From NCBI GenBank assembly GCA_910585445.1, contig CAJUEK010000003.1, forward strand, positions 1-64,000: a DNA stretch of 64,000 nt, in the 5' to 3' direction. Below the pieces are notes generated by a model. It made no database searches. It was given only the letters and a program-made list of their open reading frames with translations, and was not told the origin of the DNA. This document shows positions 16,526 to 24,439 of the stretch, one piece after another (within the stretch, counting starts at the first letter, position 1; the number at the start of each line of letters is the position of its first letter). This DNA is from an uncultured Bacteroidales bacterium. GTDB taxonomy: Bacteria > Bacteroidota > Bacteroidia > Bacteroidales > UBA932. The translations under genes and the position numbers were made by a program.

Positions 16526-17374
16526 ATGAGGAAGATTTGTTTTATTGCGGCGGCATTTGCTGCCGCATTTGTGACGACGGCCTGCCTTGATGCCGCTGCA
16601 CAGGAATATTCATGGGAATCCGTGCTGATGGACGGCAGCAGGACCGGCTGCACGGCGACCCGACGGGATAATGTGGTTGAGGCGCTCGGAAGATTCAAGG
16701 GGTGCCGTTATGTGGCACCTTCAGGTGAGGTGTTCAGACGTAATTCTCCGGCTGCGAAAGCCGCAAGGATTGTGATTGATGCACAGCCTGAAATGGCAAG
16801 GGTGAAAGAAGTCATAGCTTATTCTCCTGAGGCGATGGAGGTGACATATCCGGAGGGAGCCTTGTCCAATTGGTTCATAGGAATCGTTATGGACAAGACT
16901 GCCGCTCTTGCGGGGAAGAAGGTTGATATCGGTGTCGGCAATTTCGGCGGAATCCGTGTCAATATGCCAAAGGGAGACGTCATGCTTGATGACATGATTT
17001 CCATGTTCCCGTTCAAGAACCAGCTTGCGTATGTGGAGCACAAGGGAAGTACGATACGCAGAATAATAGAGAAGATGGCAGCATCGCGTTTTCAGGTGCT
17101 TGGGGGTGTTAGGGTAGTTGCCAGAGACGGCAAGGTCGTGTCGCTTGAAATCGGGGGAGAGCCTCTTGATGATGACAAGATATATGGCATGGCTACCATC
17201 TCTTTCCTGCTTAACGGAGGTGACGGGCTGATGCTCGGCTGTGATGCCCTTGATATAGAGAAGTTTGATGTTGACATCATTGATGCAGTCCTGGAGCGTG
17301 TCTATGCTGATACTGCTGCCGGAAGGCCTATAGTTTCACAGGCGGACGGACGCGTGGTCATATTGGATTTTTGA
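16526..17374 (+). CDS. 5'-nucleotidase C-terminal domain protein, exported
   Basis: A 282-residue protein with a signal peptide (MRKICFIAAAFAAAFVTTAC...), then essentially only the substrate-binding C-terminal domain of UshA-type 5'-nucleotidases (5_nucleotid_C). Hallmarks are NFGGIRVNMPKGDV, MFPFKNQLAYVEHKGSTI and the adenine-stacking FLLNGGDG. Catalytic metal ligands are absent; they are on the neighbouring gene product. TTAC before a Cys in the signal region could be a relaxed lipobox. The next gene, 13 bp downstream, encodes the metal-binding N-terminal domain, so the classical two-domain enzyme is split and the domain order on the chromosome is reversed. ATG 16505 is an alternative start. 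Confidence 0.82.
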   Translation: MRKICFIAAAFAAAFVTTACLDAAAQEYSWESVLMDGSRTGCTATRRDNVVEALGRFKGCRYVAPSGEVFRRNSPAAKAARIVIDAQPEMARVKEVIAYSPEAMEVTYPEGALSNWFIGIVMDKTAALAGKKVDIGVGNFGGIRVNMPKGDVMLDDMISMFPFKNQLAYVEHKGSTIRRIIEKMAASRFQVLGGVRVVARDGKVVSLEIGGEPLDDDKIYGMATISFLLNGGDGLMLGCDALDIEKFDVDIIDAVLERVYADTAAGRPIVSQADGRVVILDF

Positions 17375-17387
17375 AATTAAACCGGAC

Positions 17388-18224
17388 ATGAAAATTTACA
17401 ATAATATGAAATGTGCATTTTGCGCCGTGCTTTCAGTGCTGTTTGCCCTGTCTGTCTCGGCTCAGCAGCTGACGGTGCTTCATGTTAACGATACCCATAG
17501 CCATATTGAGGCGGAGCGCTCCGGCAAGGAGACAGGACTCGGAGGAGTGATAGAGCAGGCTGCGTATATAGGTCAGGTACGGGATGAGGCCGGGAAGAGG
17601 AATGTCCTGCTCCTGCATGCGGGTGATTTCGGGCAAGGGACGTCTTATTTTTCCGAACTTCATGGTGACATCGAGATTTCTCTGCTGAATGCCATGAAGT
17701 TTGATGCCGCATGTCTTGGCAATCATGAGTTCGACAACGGGATGGATGAGCTTGCCAGAAGGCTGCGCAGTCTGAAGGTTCCTGTGGTTTGTGCCAATTA
17801 TGATTTTGCCGGCACTCCTCTCGAGAAGCTTGTGAAGCCTTATGTGGTTGTCAGGAAGGCGGGGAAGAAGATTGGCATAATAGGCTTGCTCACGGATGTT
17901 CGTGATGTGGTTGACGGGGATATCGCTGCCTTGCTCAAATATGAGGAGCCTGCGGTCGTCGTGAATCGGCATGCCGCATATCTGAAAGATGTGAAGGGCT
18001 GTGATTTGGTGATATGCCTTACTCATCTCGGGTATGAGGGTGAGTCATATACTGACCCTGAGCTTGCCGCCGATACAAGGAATGTGGATGTGATTGTCGG
18101 AGGGCATTCGCACACGCTTCTGGATTCGGAAAAGATTTTCAAAAATCTTGACGGTGAGGATGTCGTTGTCGTGACGGACTGGAAGTGGGGCATGAGAGTG
18201 GGACGTCTGACTGTAGATTTCTGA
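17388..18224 (+). CDS. 5'-nucleotidase-type metallophosphatase N-terminal domain, exported
   Basis: A 278-residue calcineurin-like phosphatase with a signal peptide (cleavage likely after VSAQ, about residue 26). The dimetal-site motifs are all present: DTHSH in VLHVNDTHSHIE, HAGDFGQG, GNHEFDNG, then CLTHLG and VGGHSHT. It matches the catalytic domain of periplasmic 5'-nucleotidases but stops where the nucleotide-binding C-terminal domain would begin. The preceding gene supplies exactly that domain. The two are probably co-translated and assemble in the periplasm to dephosphorylate nucleotides; the pairing is inferred. ATG 17406 is an alternative start. Confidence 0.87.
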   Translation: MKIYNNMKCAFCAVLSVLFALSVSAQQLTVLHVNDTHSHIEAERSGKETGLGGVIEQAAYIGQVRDEAGKRNVLLLHAGDFGQGTSYFSELHGDIEISLLNAMKFDAACLGNHEFDNGMDELARRLRSLKVPVVCANYDFAGTPLEKLVKPYVVVRKAGKKIGIIGLLTDVRDVVDGDIAALLKYEEPAVVVNRHAAYLKDVKGCDLVICLTHLGYEGESYTDPELAADTRNVDVIVGGHSHTLLDSEKIFKNLDGEDVVVVTDWKWGMRVGRLTVDF

Positions 18225-18255
18225 TACGTTTTTGGACATGAAATCAAAATGATTT

Positions 18256-18816
18256 ATGGGAATAGTGGAACTTGCGGTAATTGCGGCGGGCGTCTCGATG
18301 GACGCCTTTGCTGTATCTGTATGTAAGGGGCTGTCTGTCAGGAAACCTGGTGCCCGTCATTATTTATCTGCCGCGTTGTGGTTTGGCGGTTTCCAGGCCA
18401 TGATGCCTTTGGCGGGGTATTTCCTCGGGGTGCGCTTTGCCGGCTTTGTGTCCGATGTTGACCATTGGATAGCCTTTGTGCTGCTCGGAATGATAGGAGG
18501 TAACATGATTCGTGAGGCTTTGTCGGGGGAGGATTGCAAGGAAGACCCTGATTTTTCATTCAGGACTATGCTTGCACTTGCCGTGGCTACAAGCATTGAC
18601 GCTCTTGCCATAGGTGTTTCATTCGCTTTTCTTCAGGTTGACATCTGGAAGGCCATAGCTCTTATAGGAGCTGCGACTGCCGCGTTTTCTGCCGGAGGGA
18701 TTTATGTCGGCAACATGTTCGGAAGCCGCTACAAGTCCAAGGCGGAGCTTGCCGGGGGAGTGATTCTTGTTGTCATGGGAGTCAAGATTCTTGTTGAACA
18801 TTTGTTTTTTCAGTGA
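18256..18816 (+). CDS. mntP: Manganese efflux pump MntP
   Basis: A 186-residue, six-helix membrane protein matching MntP. Two homologous three-helix halves each carry the conserved acidic membrane motif: SMDAFAVSVCKG near residues 14-25 and TSIDALAIGVSFA near 115-127. The loop between the halves is short and acidic. MntP exports Mn(II). No yybP-ykoY-type manganese riboswitch fits in the 31-bp gap upstream, so control, if any, is elsewhere. Its stop overlaps the next start (TGATG), giving a coupled pair with a membrane phosphoesterase. Confidence 0.9.
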   Translation: MGIVELAVIAAGVSMDAFAVSVCKGLSVRKPGARHYLSAALWFGGFQAMMPLAGYFLGVRFAGFVSDVDHWIAFVLLGMIGGNMIREALSGEDCKEDPDFSFRTMLALAVATSIDALAIGVSFAFLQVDIWKAIALIGAATAAFSAGGIYVGNMFGSRYKSKAELAGGVILVVMGVKILVEHLFFQ

Positions 18817-19904
18817 TGAGCGTGTTTTTCAGTATTCTGATGCTTGCCTACATTCTTGGCAATGTCTATATATTCATGAGGATGCTCAGGTGCATTTCGG
18901 GCTGGTCTTGCGCTGCCCGTGTGTCCGTGTCCGTTCTTTTCTGGCTTGGGGCGACATCCCTTTTCATAGCAATGGCCTTGCGCCATGTCGCTTTGCCCTA
19001 TGATGTGCACTCGGCCTTGTTCCTTACAGGCGGATCGTGGATGGCTTTTGCGCTTTATATGGTACCGGCCCTTGTTCTGGCTGATTTGTCGTGCATTGTC
19101 TTTCCGAAGCTGAAGAAATGTTCTTTTGTTCTCGCTTTCGTGCCGGTGGTGTGCCTGCTTGTGGCGGGCAATCTGCGTTACAGGAATCCGGAGGTGAACA
19201 TTATTGATGTCCAGCTTGACAAGCCACTTTCCGGAGGTCCTGTCAGGGTTGTTGCCGTCAGCGATGTGCATCTTGGATTCGGAACGGGCAAAAAGGATAT
19301 CAGCCGTTATGTGGATATGATAAATGCCCAAAGTCCTGATGTAGTGCTTATAGGCGGTGACCTTATCGACAGCTCAGTGCAGCCTTTGCATTCGGAAAGG
19401 ATGGATGAGGAATTGTCTGCCCTGAATGCTCCTCTTGGAGTGTATATGGTGCCGGGCAATCATGAGTATATCAGCGGAATTGATGACTGTATCGGCTTTC
19501 TTGCCAAGACTCCCATAGTCTTGTTGAGAGATTCGGTGGTCACGTTGGAGTGCGGCCTGCAGATAGCCGGAAGGGATGACCGGGCGAATCTTCTAAGGAA
19601 GGGTGCCGGTGAACTTCTTGTGTCCACGGATAAGTCAATGCCTGTGTTTCTGCTTGACCATCAGCCTTATGGCTTGGCGGAGAATGACGCTCTGGGGATT
19701 GACGTGCAGTTCAGCGGCCATACGCATGGCGGCCAGCTCTGGCCCGGGAATCTTCTCGTGCGCAGGATGTATGAGCAGGCAACCGGCTGGAAGCGGTGGG
19801 AGCATGCCTTCGTTTATGTTTCCTCGGGTCTTTCTTTGTGGGGTCCTCCTTTCCGTATCGGCACTTCATCGGACATGGCTGTGCTTGTCTTGCATGGGAA
19901 ATGA
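18816..19904 (+). CDS. Membrane-anchored metallophosphoesterase (YkuE-like)
   Basis: A 362-residue protein. The first 125 residues hold four hydrophobic segments. The rest is a calcineurin-like phosphoesterase with VVAVSDVHLGFG, LIGGDLIDSS, VPGNHEY and FSGHTHGGQLWPG. The overall design, with membrane helices then a phosphoesterase domain, matches the YkuE/YaeI group, some members of which cleave lipid or UDP-linked diphosphates at the membrane. The exact substrate is unknown. It overlaps mntP by one base and may depend on the exported metal ion only by coincidence. Confidence 0.83.
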   Translation: MSVFFSILMLAYILGNVYIFMRMLRCISGWSCAARVSVSVLFWLGATSLFIAMALRHVALPYDVHSALFLTGGSWMAFALYMVPALVLADLSCIVFPKLKKCSFVLAFVPVVCLLVAGNLRYRNPEVNIIDVQLDKPLSGGPVRVVAVSDVHLGFGTGKKDISRYVDMINAQSPDVVLIGGDLIDSSVQPLHSERMDEELSALNAPLGVYMVPGNHEYISGIDDCIGFLAKTPIVLLRDSVVTLECGLQIAGRDDRANLLRKGAGELLVSTDKSMPVFLLDHQPYGLAENDALGIDVQFSGHTHGGQLWPGNLLVRRMYEQATGWKRWEHAFVYVSSGLSLWGPPFRIGTSSDMAVLVLHGK

Positions 19905-19946
19905 GGATTCGGCCAGCCTGTTATTGTAAATGGGCCGCTTTTTAGC

Positions 19947-19954
19947 TATCTTTG
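19947..19954 (+). promoter_or_regulatory. TAnnTTTG promoter for recF
   Basis: TATCTTTG, a perfect -7 element, lies 18 bp before ATG 19973 and implies a leader of roughly a dozen bases. Confidence 0.6.
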
Positions 19955-19972
19955 CGAAGATATAGAAAGAAA

Positions 19973-21067
19973 ATGCCGGTACTTGAAAAAATAGTGATAT
20001 CCGATTTCAGGAATATTGTCCTGCAGGAATTGGAATTTTCTCCGAACATCAACTGCATAAGCGGAAACAATGGTGAGGGGAAGACCAATCTGCTGGATGC
20101 GATATGGTATCTTTCGATGACCAAGAGCGCTTTTGCCGCTTCTGACAAATTCAATTTCCGCCATGGCACCGAAGAGTTTGCGGTTGCCGGGACTTACCGT
20201 ATGGAGAACGGGCTTTCGAGTCGTTTTGCCATAAAGATGAGCAAGGGCGAGAAGAAGCTCAGGAGGGATGACAAACCGTATCCCAAGGTGTCGGACCATC
20301 TCGGAGTGCTTCCTATCGTGATGGTGTCTCCGTCTGACATTTCCATGGTGAGCGAGTCGGGGGAGGAGCGCCGCCGGTTCGTCAATGCGGTGCTTTCGCA
20401 GATGGACAGGGAGTATCTGTCGGCTTTGCAGCAGTACAACAGGCTTCTGATGCAGAGAAACAAGATGCTTAAGGACATGAATGCTGACAGGGCTTTGATG
20501 GAGGTGATTGACATGAGGATGTCGGCTCTTGCCGCTCCCATATATCAGGCGAGGAAGAAATTTGTCGCGGACCTGAATCCTGTGGTGTCGGAGTTTTACG
20601 CTATGCTTTCGGGCGATTCGGAGAAGGTCTCCATAGAGTATGAGTCGGAGCTTTCGAGGGCTTCGCTGGAAGCTCTTCTTGCTGAATCGTATGAGAAGGA
20701 CCGGGTGCTGAGGCATACCACGTCAGGAATACATCGTGATGACTTCGCTTTTTCAATGGACGGCTGGCCGATAAGGAGGCATGGCTCCCAGGGACAGCAG
20801 AAGTCTTTTCTTGTTTCCCTGAAGTTCGCCCAGTATGAGATAATGAAGAGGAATTACGGCTTTGCCCCGCTTCTGCTTCTTGACGACGTGTTCGACAAGC
20901 TGGACATGGGGCGCATATCCAACCTGCTCGGCATGGTGTCCGGCCAGGATTTCGGCCAGATATTCATAACGGACAGCAACAAGGTCCGCATGTCGGGAAT
21001 CGTGGATGGACTTACGCAGGACCGTGCGTATTTCGAGACATCAAAGGGAACATTTACAAGGCAGTGA
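19973..21067 (+). CDS. recF: DNA replication and repair protein RecF
   Basis: A 364-residue SMC-like ATPase. The P-loop GNNGEGKTN lies at about residues 31-39 in the RecF context SPNINCISGNNGEGKT. The signature-like segment SQGQQKSFLVSLKFAQ and Walker B PLLLLDDVFDKLD come near the C-terminus, followed by QIFITDS. RecF with RecO/RecR loads RecA at gapped DNA. ATG 19973 is chosen over the upstream in-frame TTG because the conserved N-terminus MPVLEKIVISDFRN begins here and the promoter covers the earlier position. It is followed closely by a DciA-like gene, an order also seen elsewhere in Bacteroidetes. Confidence 0.92.
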   Translation: MPVLEKIVISDFRNIVLQELEFSPNINCISGNNGEGKTNLLDAIWYLSMTKSAFAASDKFNFRHGTEEFAVAGTYRMENGLSSRFAIKMSKGEKKLRRDDKPYPKVSDHLGVLPIVMVSPSDISMVSESGEERRRFVNAVLSQMDREYLSALQQYNRLLMQRNKMLKDMNADRALMEVIDMRMSALAAPIYQARKKFVADLNPVVSEFYAMLSGDSEKVSIEYESELSRASLEALLAESYEKDRVLRHTTSGIHRDDFAFSMDGWPIRRHGSQGQQKSFLVSLKFAQYEIMKRNYGFAPLLLLDDVFDKLDMGRISNLLGMVSGQDFGQIFITDSNKVRMSGIVDGLTQDRAYFETSKGTFTRQ

Positions 21068-21069
21068 CC

Positions 21070-21411
21070 ATGGCTTACGACGGAAGATCAAACAGGATGC
21101 GCCGCAAGGAGGCTGTAGGCATGCAGGAGCTTGTGAAGGAGTTCATCAAGGAGATGAAGCTTTCTTCCGGAGTTAACGGACGGAGGGTCAATGAGGCGTG
21201 GAATGTGGTCTCCGGAGCGTCAAGATATACTCTTTCAGTTAATTTTGACAGGGGAGTCCTTTATTGTACCATAAGTTCCTCTGTAGTGAGAAACCAGTTG
21301 TATTTTCAGAGGGAAGCTCTCATCCTGAGTTTGAATGAGCATCTGCAGAATGATGCTCTTTTTGTGCGCGAATGGGACGGACCTATTGTCAGAAATTTGA
21401 TTTTAAGATAA
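21070..21411 (+). CDS. DUF721 / DciA-like protein
   Basis: A 113-residue protein of the DUF721 family. It has the typical layout of an N-terminal basic helix region and then NEAWNVVSGASRYTLSVNFDRGVLYCTISSSVVRNQLYFQREALILSLNEHL, the KH-like fold core. DciA proteins help load the replicative helicase in bacteria lacking DnaC, and its position directly after recF supports a replication role. A GTG at 21064 overlapping the recF stop is an alternative start. The end overlaps the pdxB start by one base (TAATG). Confidence 0.8.
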   Translation: MAYDGRSNRMRRKEAVGMQELVKEFIKEMKLSSGVNGRRVNEAWNVVSGASRYTLSVNFDRGVLYCTISSSVVRNQLYFQREALILSLNEHLQNDALFVREWDGPIVRNLILR

Positions 21412-22445
21412 TGAAAATTGTTGCAGACAGTGACGTGCCTTTCCTCCAGGGGGTGTTTGAGCCTTATGCGGAGGTGGTGTATCTTAACGGACGGCAGATT
21501 TCACGTGAAGATGTCGTTGACGCGGACGTGCTTGTCATAAGGACGCGGACAAGGTGCGGCGAGGAATTGCTTGAAGGGACGAATGTAAAAATGATAGCCA
21601 CGGCTACAATCGGGCTTGACCATATAGACCTTGACTATTGCAGGAGAAAGGGCATTTTTGTGCATAATGCTGAGGGCTGCAATGCCGGTGGCGTGATGCA
21701 GTATGTCTTTTCTGCGCTTTACGGTGTGGCAGCAAGGAAGGCCATAAAGCTTGACGGATGCACTTTCGGTATAATCGGAGTGGGACATGTGGGCAGCAAG
21801 GTGGAGGAGATGGCCGGATATCTCGGTTTCAATGTGCTCAGGTGCGATCCTCCCCGTGCCGCAGAAGAAGGTCCTGAAGGCTTCTGCACCCTGGAGCATC
21901 TTCTTGCCAATTCTCAGATTGTGACTATGCATGTGCCGTTGGACGAGACTACCCGCGGCATGGCTGATGAGGAGTTCTTCACTCAGATGAGACCGGGCAG
22001 CATATTCATAAACGCGTCACGCGGTGAAGTTGTGATGGAGGAGGCCCTGAAGGAGGCTATGCCTAAGTTGGGAGGAGTGATAATCGACACATGGTGCAAT
22101 GAGCCGGATGTTGATGAGGAACTTATTGAGATGGTTGACATCGCCACTCCGCATATAGCCGGATATTCTTTCCAGGGAAAGCAGAACGGTACGGCTGCCA
22201 CTGTGCAGGCTGTAGCAAGGCGTTTCGGGATAGAGCCGTTGTATGATTTCTTTCCGCAGACTGATATGGTGGGGCATGAGCCTGTGCAGCTTGACCTCAG
22301 AGGTAAGAACCAGGGAGAGATTGCCGCTGTGTTCCAATATAATTATCCTATATTTACAGATGATTTCCGCTTTCGTATGGAGCCGGACAAATTCGAGAAG
22401 ATACGCTCGGATTATCAGTACAGGCGGGAGATTTTTATAGACTGA
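21411..22445 (+). CDS. pdxB: Erythronate-4-phosphate dehydrogenase
   Basis: A 344-residue D-2-hydroxyacid dehydrogenase. It has PdxB-specific features: the start MKIVADSDVPFLQGVFEPYAEV, ATIGLDHIDLDYCRRKGI, the Rossmann motif GIIGVGHVGSKV (about 122-132), ASRGEVV, DTWCNEPD, and a C-terminal dimerisation tail after the catalytic His in ATPHIAGYS. It oxidises 4-phosphoerythronate in the DXP-dependent vitamin B6 pathway. The start overlaps the stop of the DUF721 gene. A folded RNA element begins 8 bp after its stop codon. Confidence 0.92.
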   Translation: MKIVADSDVPFLQGVFEPYAEVVYLNGRQISREDVVDADVLVIRTRTRCGEELLEGTNVKMIATATIGLDHIDLDYCRRKGIFVHNAEGCNAGGVMQYVFSALYGVAARKAIKLDGCTFGIIGVGHVGSKVEEMAGYLGFNVLRCDPPRAAEEGPEGFCTLEHLLANSQIVTMHVPLDETTRGMADEEFFTQMRPGSIFINASRGEVVMEEALKEAMPKLGGVIIDTWCNEPDVDEELIEMVDIATPHIAGYSFQGKQNGTAATVQAVARRFGIEPLYDFFPQTDMVGHEPVQLDLRGKNQGEIAAVFQYNYPIFTDDFRFRMEPDKFEKIRSDYQYRREIFID

Positions 22446-22453
22446 CTGCAATC

Positions 22454-22525
22454 CCGGCCTGGGAGAAAGCACCGGCTGACCGGTGTGGACGGAGTTTCGG
22501 GTGCTTACCCGTGCGGACAGGCCGG
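22454..22525 (+). ncRNA. Three-way-junction RNA element upstream of DUF4301 gene
   Basis: Seventy-two bases fold into a closed three-way junction with perfect helices. P1 is CCGGCCTG (22454-22461)/CAGGCCGG (22518-22525), 8 bp. P2 is CACCGG/CCGGTG (22470-22475/22480-22485) with a CTGA tetraloop. P3 is CGGGT/ACCCG (22498-22502/22507-22511) with a GCTT loop. The joining strands are purine-rich (GGAGAAAG, GGACGGAG, GCGGA), like ligand-binding cores. It sits between pdxB and DUF4301, ending 34 bp before the DUF4301 ATG. I could not match it to any riboswitch class I know. A riboswitch-like or translational-control role is inference. Confidence 0.55.
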
Positions 22526-22531
22526 CATGAC

Positions 22532-22558
22532 TTGATAACCAACATAAATTGATAACCA
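22532..22558 (+). repeat. Direct repeat just before the DUF4301 start
   Basis: The decamer TTGATAACCA occurs at 22532-22541 and again at 22549-22558, 17 bp apart, the second ending one base before the ATG. It may be an A/T-rich translation-enhancing leader or a protein-binding site. Confidence 0.5.
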
Positions 22559-22559
22559 G

Positions 22560-24140
22560 ATGTTTAGAAAAGAAGACATTGTGCAGATAGAGCGCAGGGG
22601 CGCATCTGTCAAGACTGTAGAAGAGCAGGTGGAACGTTTCAAGAAAGGGTTCCCATGGCTGAAGATTGTAGCTCCGGCAACTCCGCAAAGGGGTATAGAA
22701 GTGCTGGATGAAGCTGGGGCGGAGGCTGCCGTAAAGTATTATGAGGAGGCTTCGATTGACGGAAAATGCAAGTTTGTTCCCGCTTCAGGAGCTGCTTCAA
22801 GGATGTTCAAGGACTTGTTCGGCGGACTTGATGCGCTGAATGCAGGCAAGGAACTTCCGGGTGATTCTCCTGCTGCAAGATTTGTGGCGGCTATACGTTC
22901 TTTCGCATTCTATGACCCTGAGCTTTTCCCGGGCGAGCCTTGCGCATGTGCGGAGTATCAGAAGAACGTTCTTTCCCGCACTCTTACTGATGAGGGGCTG
23001 GGATATGGAAGCAAGCCTAAGGGAGTGCTGAATTTCCATAAATATGCTGACGGTGAGATACGAACTGCGTTTGCCGAGCATCTTGTTGAGGCACAGGATT
23101 ATATGAAGAATGCGGACGGTACTGCGAATCTTGTGGTTACTATATCTCCTGAGCATCAGCATCTTTTTGAAGAGGCCTATGCTGCCGTCAAGGATGAGTA
23201 TGAGAAGAGGTATGGTGTTAAATATGACATCTCGTTCACATTCCAGGACAAGGCCACTGATACTGTCGCGGTTGATATCGAGAATCGACCTTTCCGCGCA
23301 GAGGATGATTCCCTGCTGTTCCGTCCTGCAGGTCATGGAGCGCTTATCCATAACCTGAACAATATCAAGGATGAAGTGGTGTCAATCAAGAATATAGATA
23401 ATGTCGCTGCAGAGAGGCTTCTTCCTGAAACCGCAAAATGGAAGAAGGTGCTTCTTGGCCGTGCGCTTGAACTTCGTGACAAGATTCACGGGTATCTTAA
23501 TGAGCTTGACATTGTGACAAATGCCAATATTTCCATGGGATTTGGTTTGTCAGTGCCTGCGCATACCGGGCTTGGTGATGAGGACATTTATCAGAGCGAG
23601 GCATGCATTTCCCTTTGTGATGATATTGAGGAGTTCCTCGATAAGGAGCTTTGCATAAAGATGCCGGCAGCTTCGGACTGCAGAGGACGTGTGGAGGCTC
23701 TGCGTGCCAAGCTTGATAGGCCGATACGCGTGTGCGGAATGGTCAAGAATCAGGGAGAACCGGGAGGCGGACCTTTCATCATTGCGGAGAAGGACGGCTC
23801 GACATCGCTTCAGGTTCTTGAGAGCGTGCAGATAAATATGGCTGACGAACATGCCCGTGAGGCCTTGGCTTCTGCGACGCATTTCAATCCGGTTGATATA
23901 GTGTGCTGTCTGCATGACTACAAGGGCCAGAGTTTCGACCTGCTGCGCTTCGTTGACCCGGATGCCGGTTTCATCAGCTCCAAGAGCTACCAGGGCCGCG
24001 AGCTGAAGGCACTCGAGTTGCCGGGCTTGTGGAACGGTGCCATGAGCAACTGGAACACGCTTTTCGTGGAAGTGCCTCTTGAGACTTTCAATCCGGTCAA
24101 GGTTGTTCTGGACCTCTTGCGTCCTGCTCATCAAGCGTAA
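22560..24140 (+). CDS. DUF4301 family protein
   Basis: A 526-residue protein of the DUF4301 family, found mainly in Bacteroidetes. Recognisable segments are KFVPASGAASRMFKDLFGGL near residue 75, GVLNFHKYADGEIRTAFAEHL, VTISPEHQHLFE, LLFRPAGHGALIHNLN and VCGMVKNQGEPGGGPF. The PASGAASRM and GHGAL motifs resemble the nucleotide-binding loops of sugar-nucleotide pyrophosphorylases, which suggests a nucleotidyltransferase-like fold. No signal peptide or membrane segment. Biochemical function is unknown. It is preceded by the three-way-junction RNA and a direct repeat, hinting at post-transcriptional control. Confidence 0.82.
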   Translation: MFRKEDIVQIERRGASVKTVEEQVERFKKGFPWLKIVAPATPQRGIEVLDEAGAEAAVKYYEEASIDGKCKFVPASGAASRMFKDLFGGLDALNAGKELPGDSPAARFVAAIRSFAFYDPELFPGEPCACAEYQKNVLSRTLTDEGLGYGSKPKGVLNFHKYADGEIRTAFAEHLVEAQDYMKNADGTANLVVTISPEHQHLFEEAYAAVKDEYEKRYGVKYDISFTFQDKATDTVAVDIENRPFRAEDDSLLFRPAGHGALIHNLNNIKDEVVSIKNIDNVAAERLLPETAKWKKVLLGRALELRDKIHGYLNELDIVTNANISMGFGLSVPAHTGLGDEDIYQSEACISLCDDIEEFLDKELCIKMPAASDCRGRVEALRAKLDRPIRVCGMVKNQGEPGGGPFIIAEKDGSTSLQVLESVQINMADEHAREALASATHFNPVDIVCCLHDYKGQSFDLLRFVDPDAGFISSKSYQGRELKALELPGLWNGAMSNWNTLFVEVPLETFNPVKVVLDLLRPAHQA

Positions 24141-24211
24141 TTGATGTGTAGCCTCATTGGGATTCTTTCTGACAAGGGCAGCAGAACTTTAGAATATCAG
24201 ACAAAAACGAT

Positions 24212-24258
24212 ATGAGGGTGACCAAAAAGTAAATTTTTGCTTACCCTCATTCGTTTTT
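24212..24258 (+). terminator. Long hairpin terminator after DUF4301 gene
   Basis: Stem ATGAGGGT (24212-24219)/ACCCTCAT (24243-24250) encloses a second stem CAAAAA/TTTTTG and is followed by TTCGTTTTT. It lies 71 bp beyond the DUF4301 stop and is the most likely end of that transcript. Confidence 0.7.
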
Positions 24259-24439
24259 CTTTGAAAAACTGCCCCTATCAACCTGGCTGTATCCATGAAA
24301 TTCCAGCTGGGGATGGATAGGGGAGCTGAAAACAACGTTCCATCCATCGAAATGCCATTCTGGGTGGATGCCGCTGAGATGCGGAAATGCCAGTGAATGC
24401 CAGCTGGTTTTGGGGCATTCCGGAAACTGCTGGCAAAGT
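24259..24439. other. Structured spacer without a gene
   Basis: No credible gene. The segment has nested and competing inverted repeats: CCCCTATC (24272-24279)/GATAGGGG (24316-24323), and TATCCAT (24290-24296)/ATGGATA (24313-24319), which share bases so only one can form. Palindromic CAGCTG occurs twice. It lies between convergent genes, beyond the long terminator. Confidence 0.4.

Noticed and set aside
22454..22525. Three-way junction as a hammerhead ribozyme or tRNA-like element
   Set aside because: The conserved hammerhead core strands (CUGANGA and GAAA in the right joints) and any tRNA T-arm sequence are absent.
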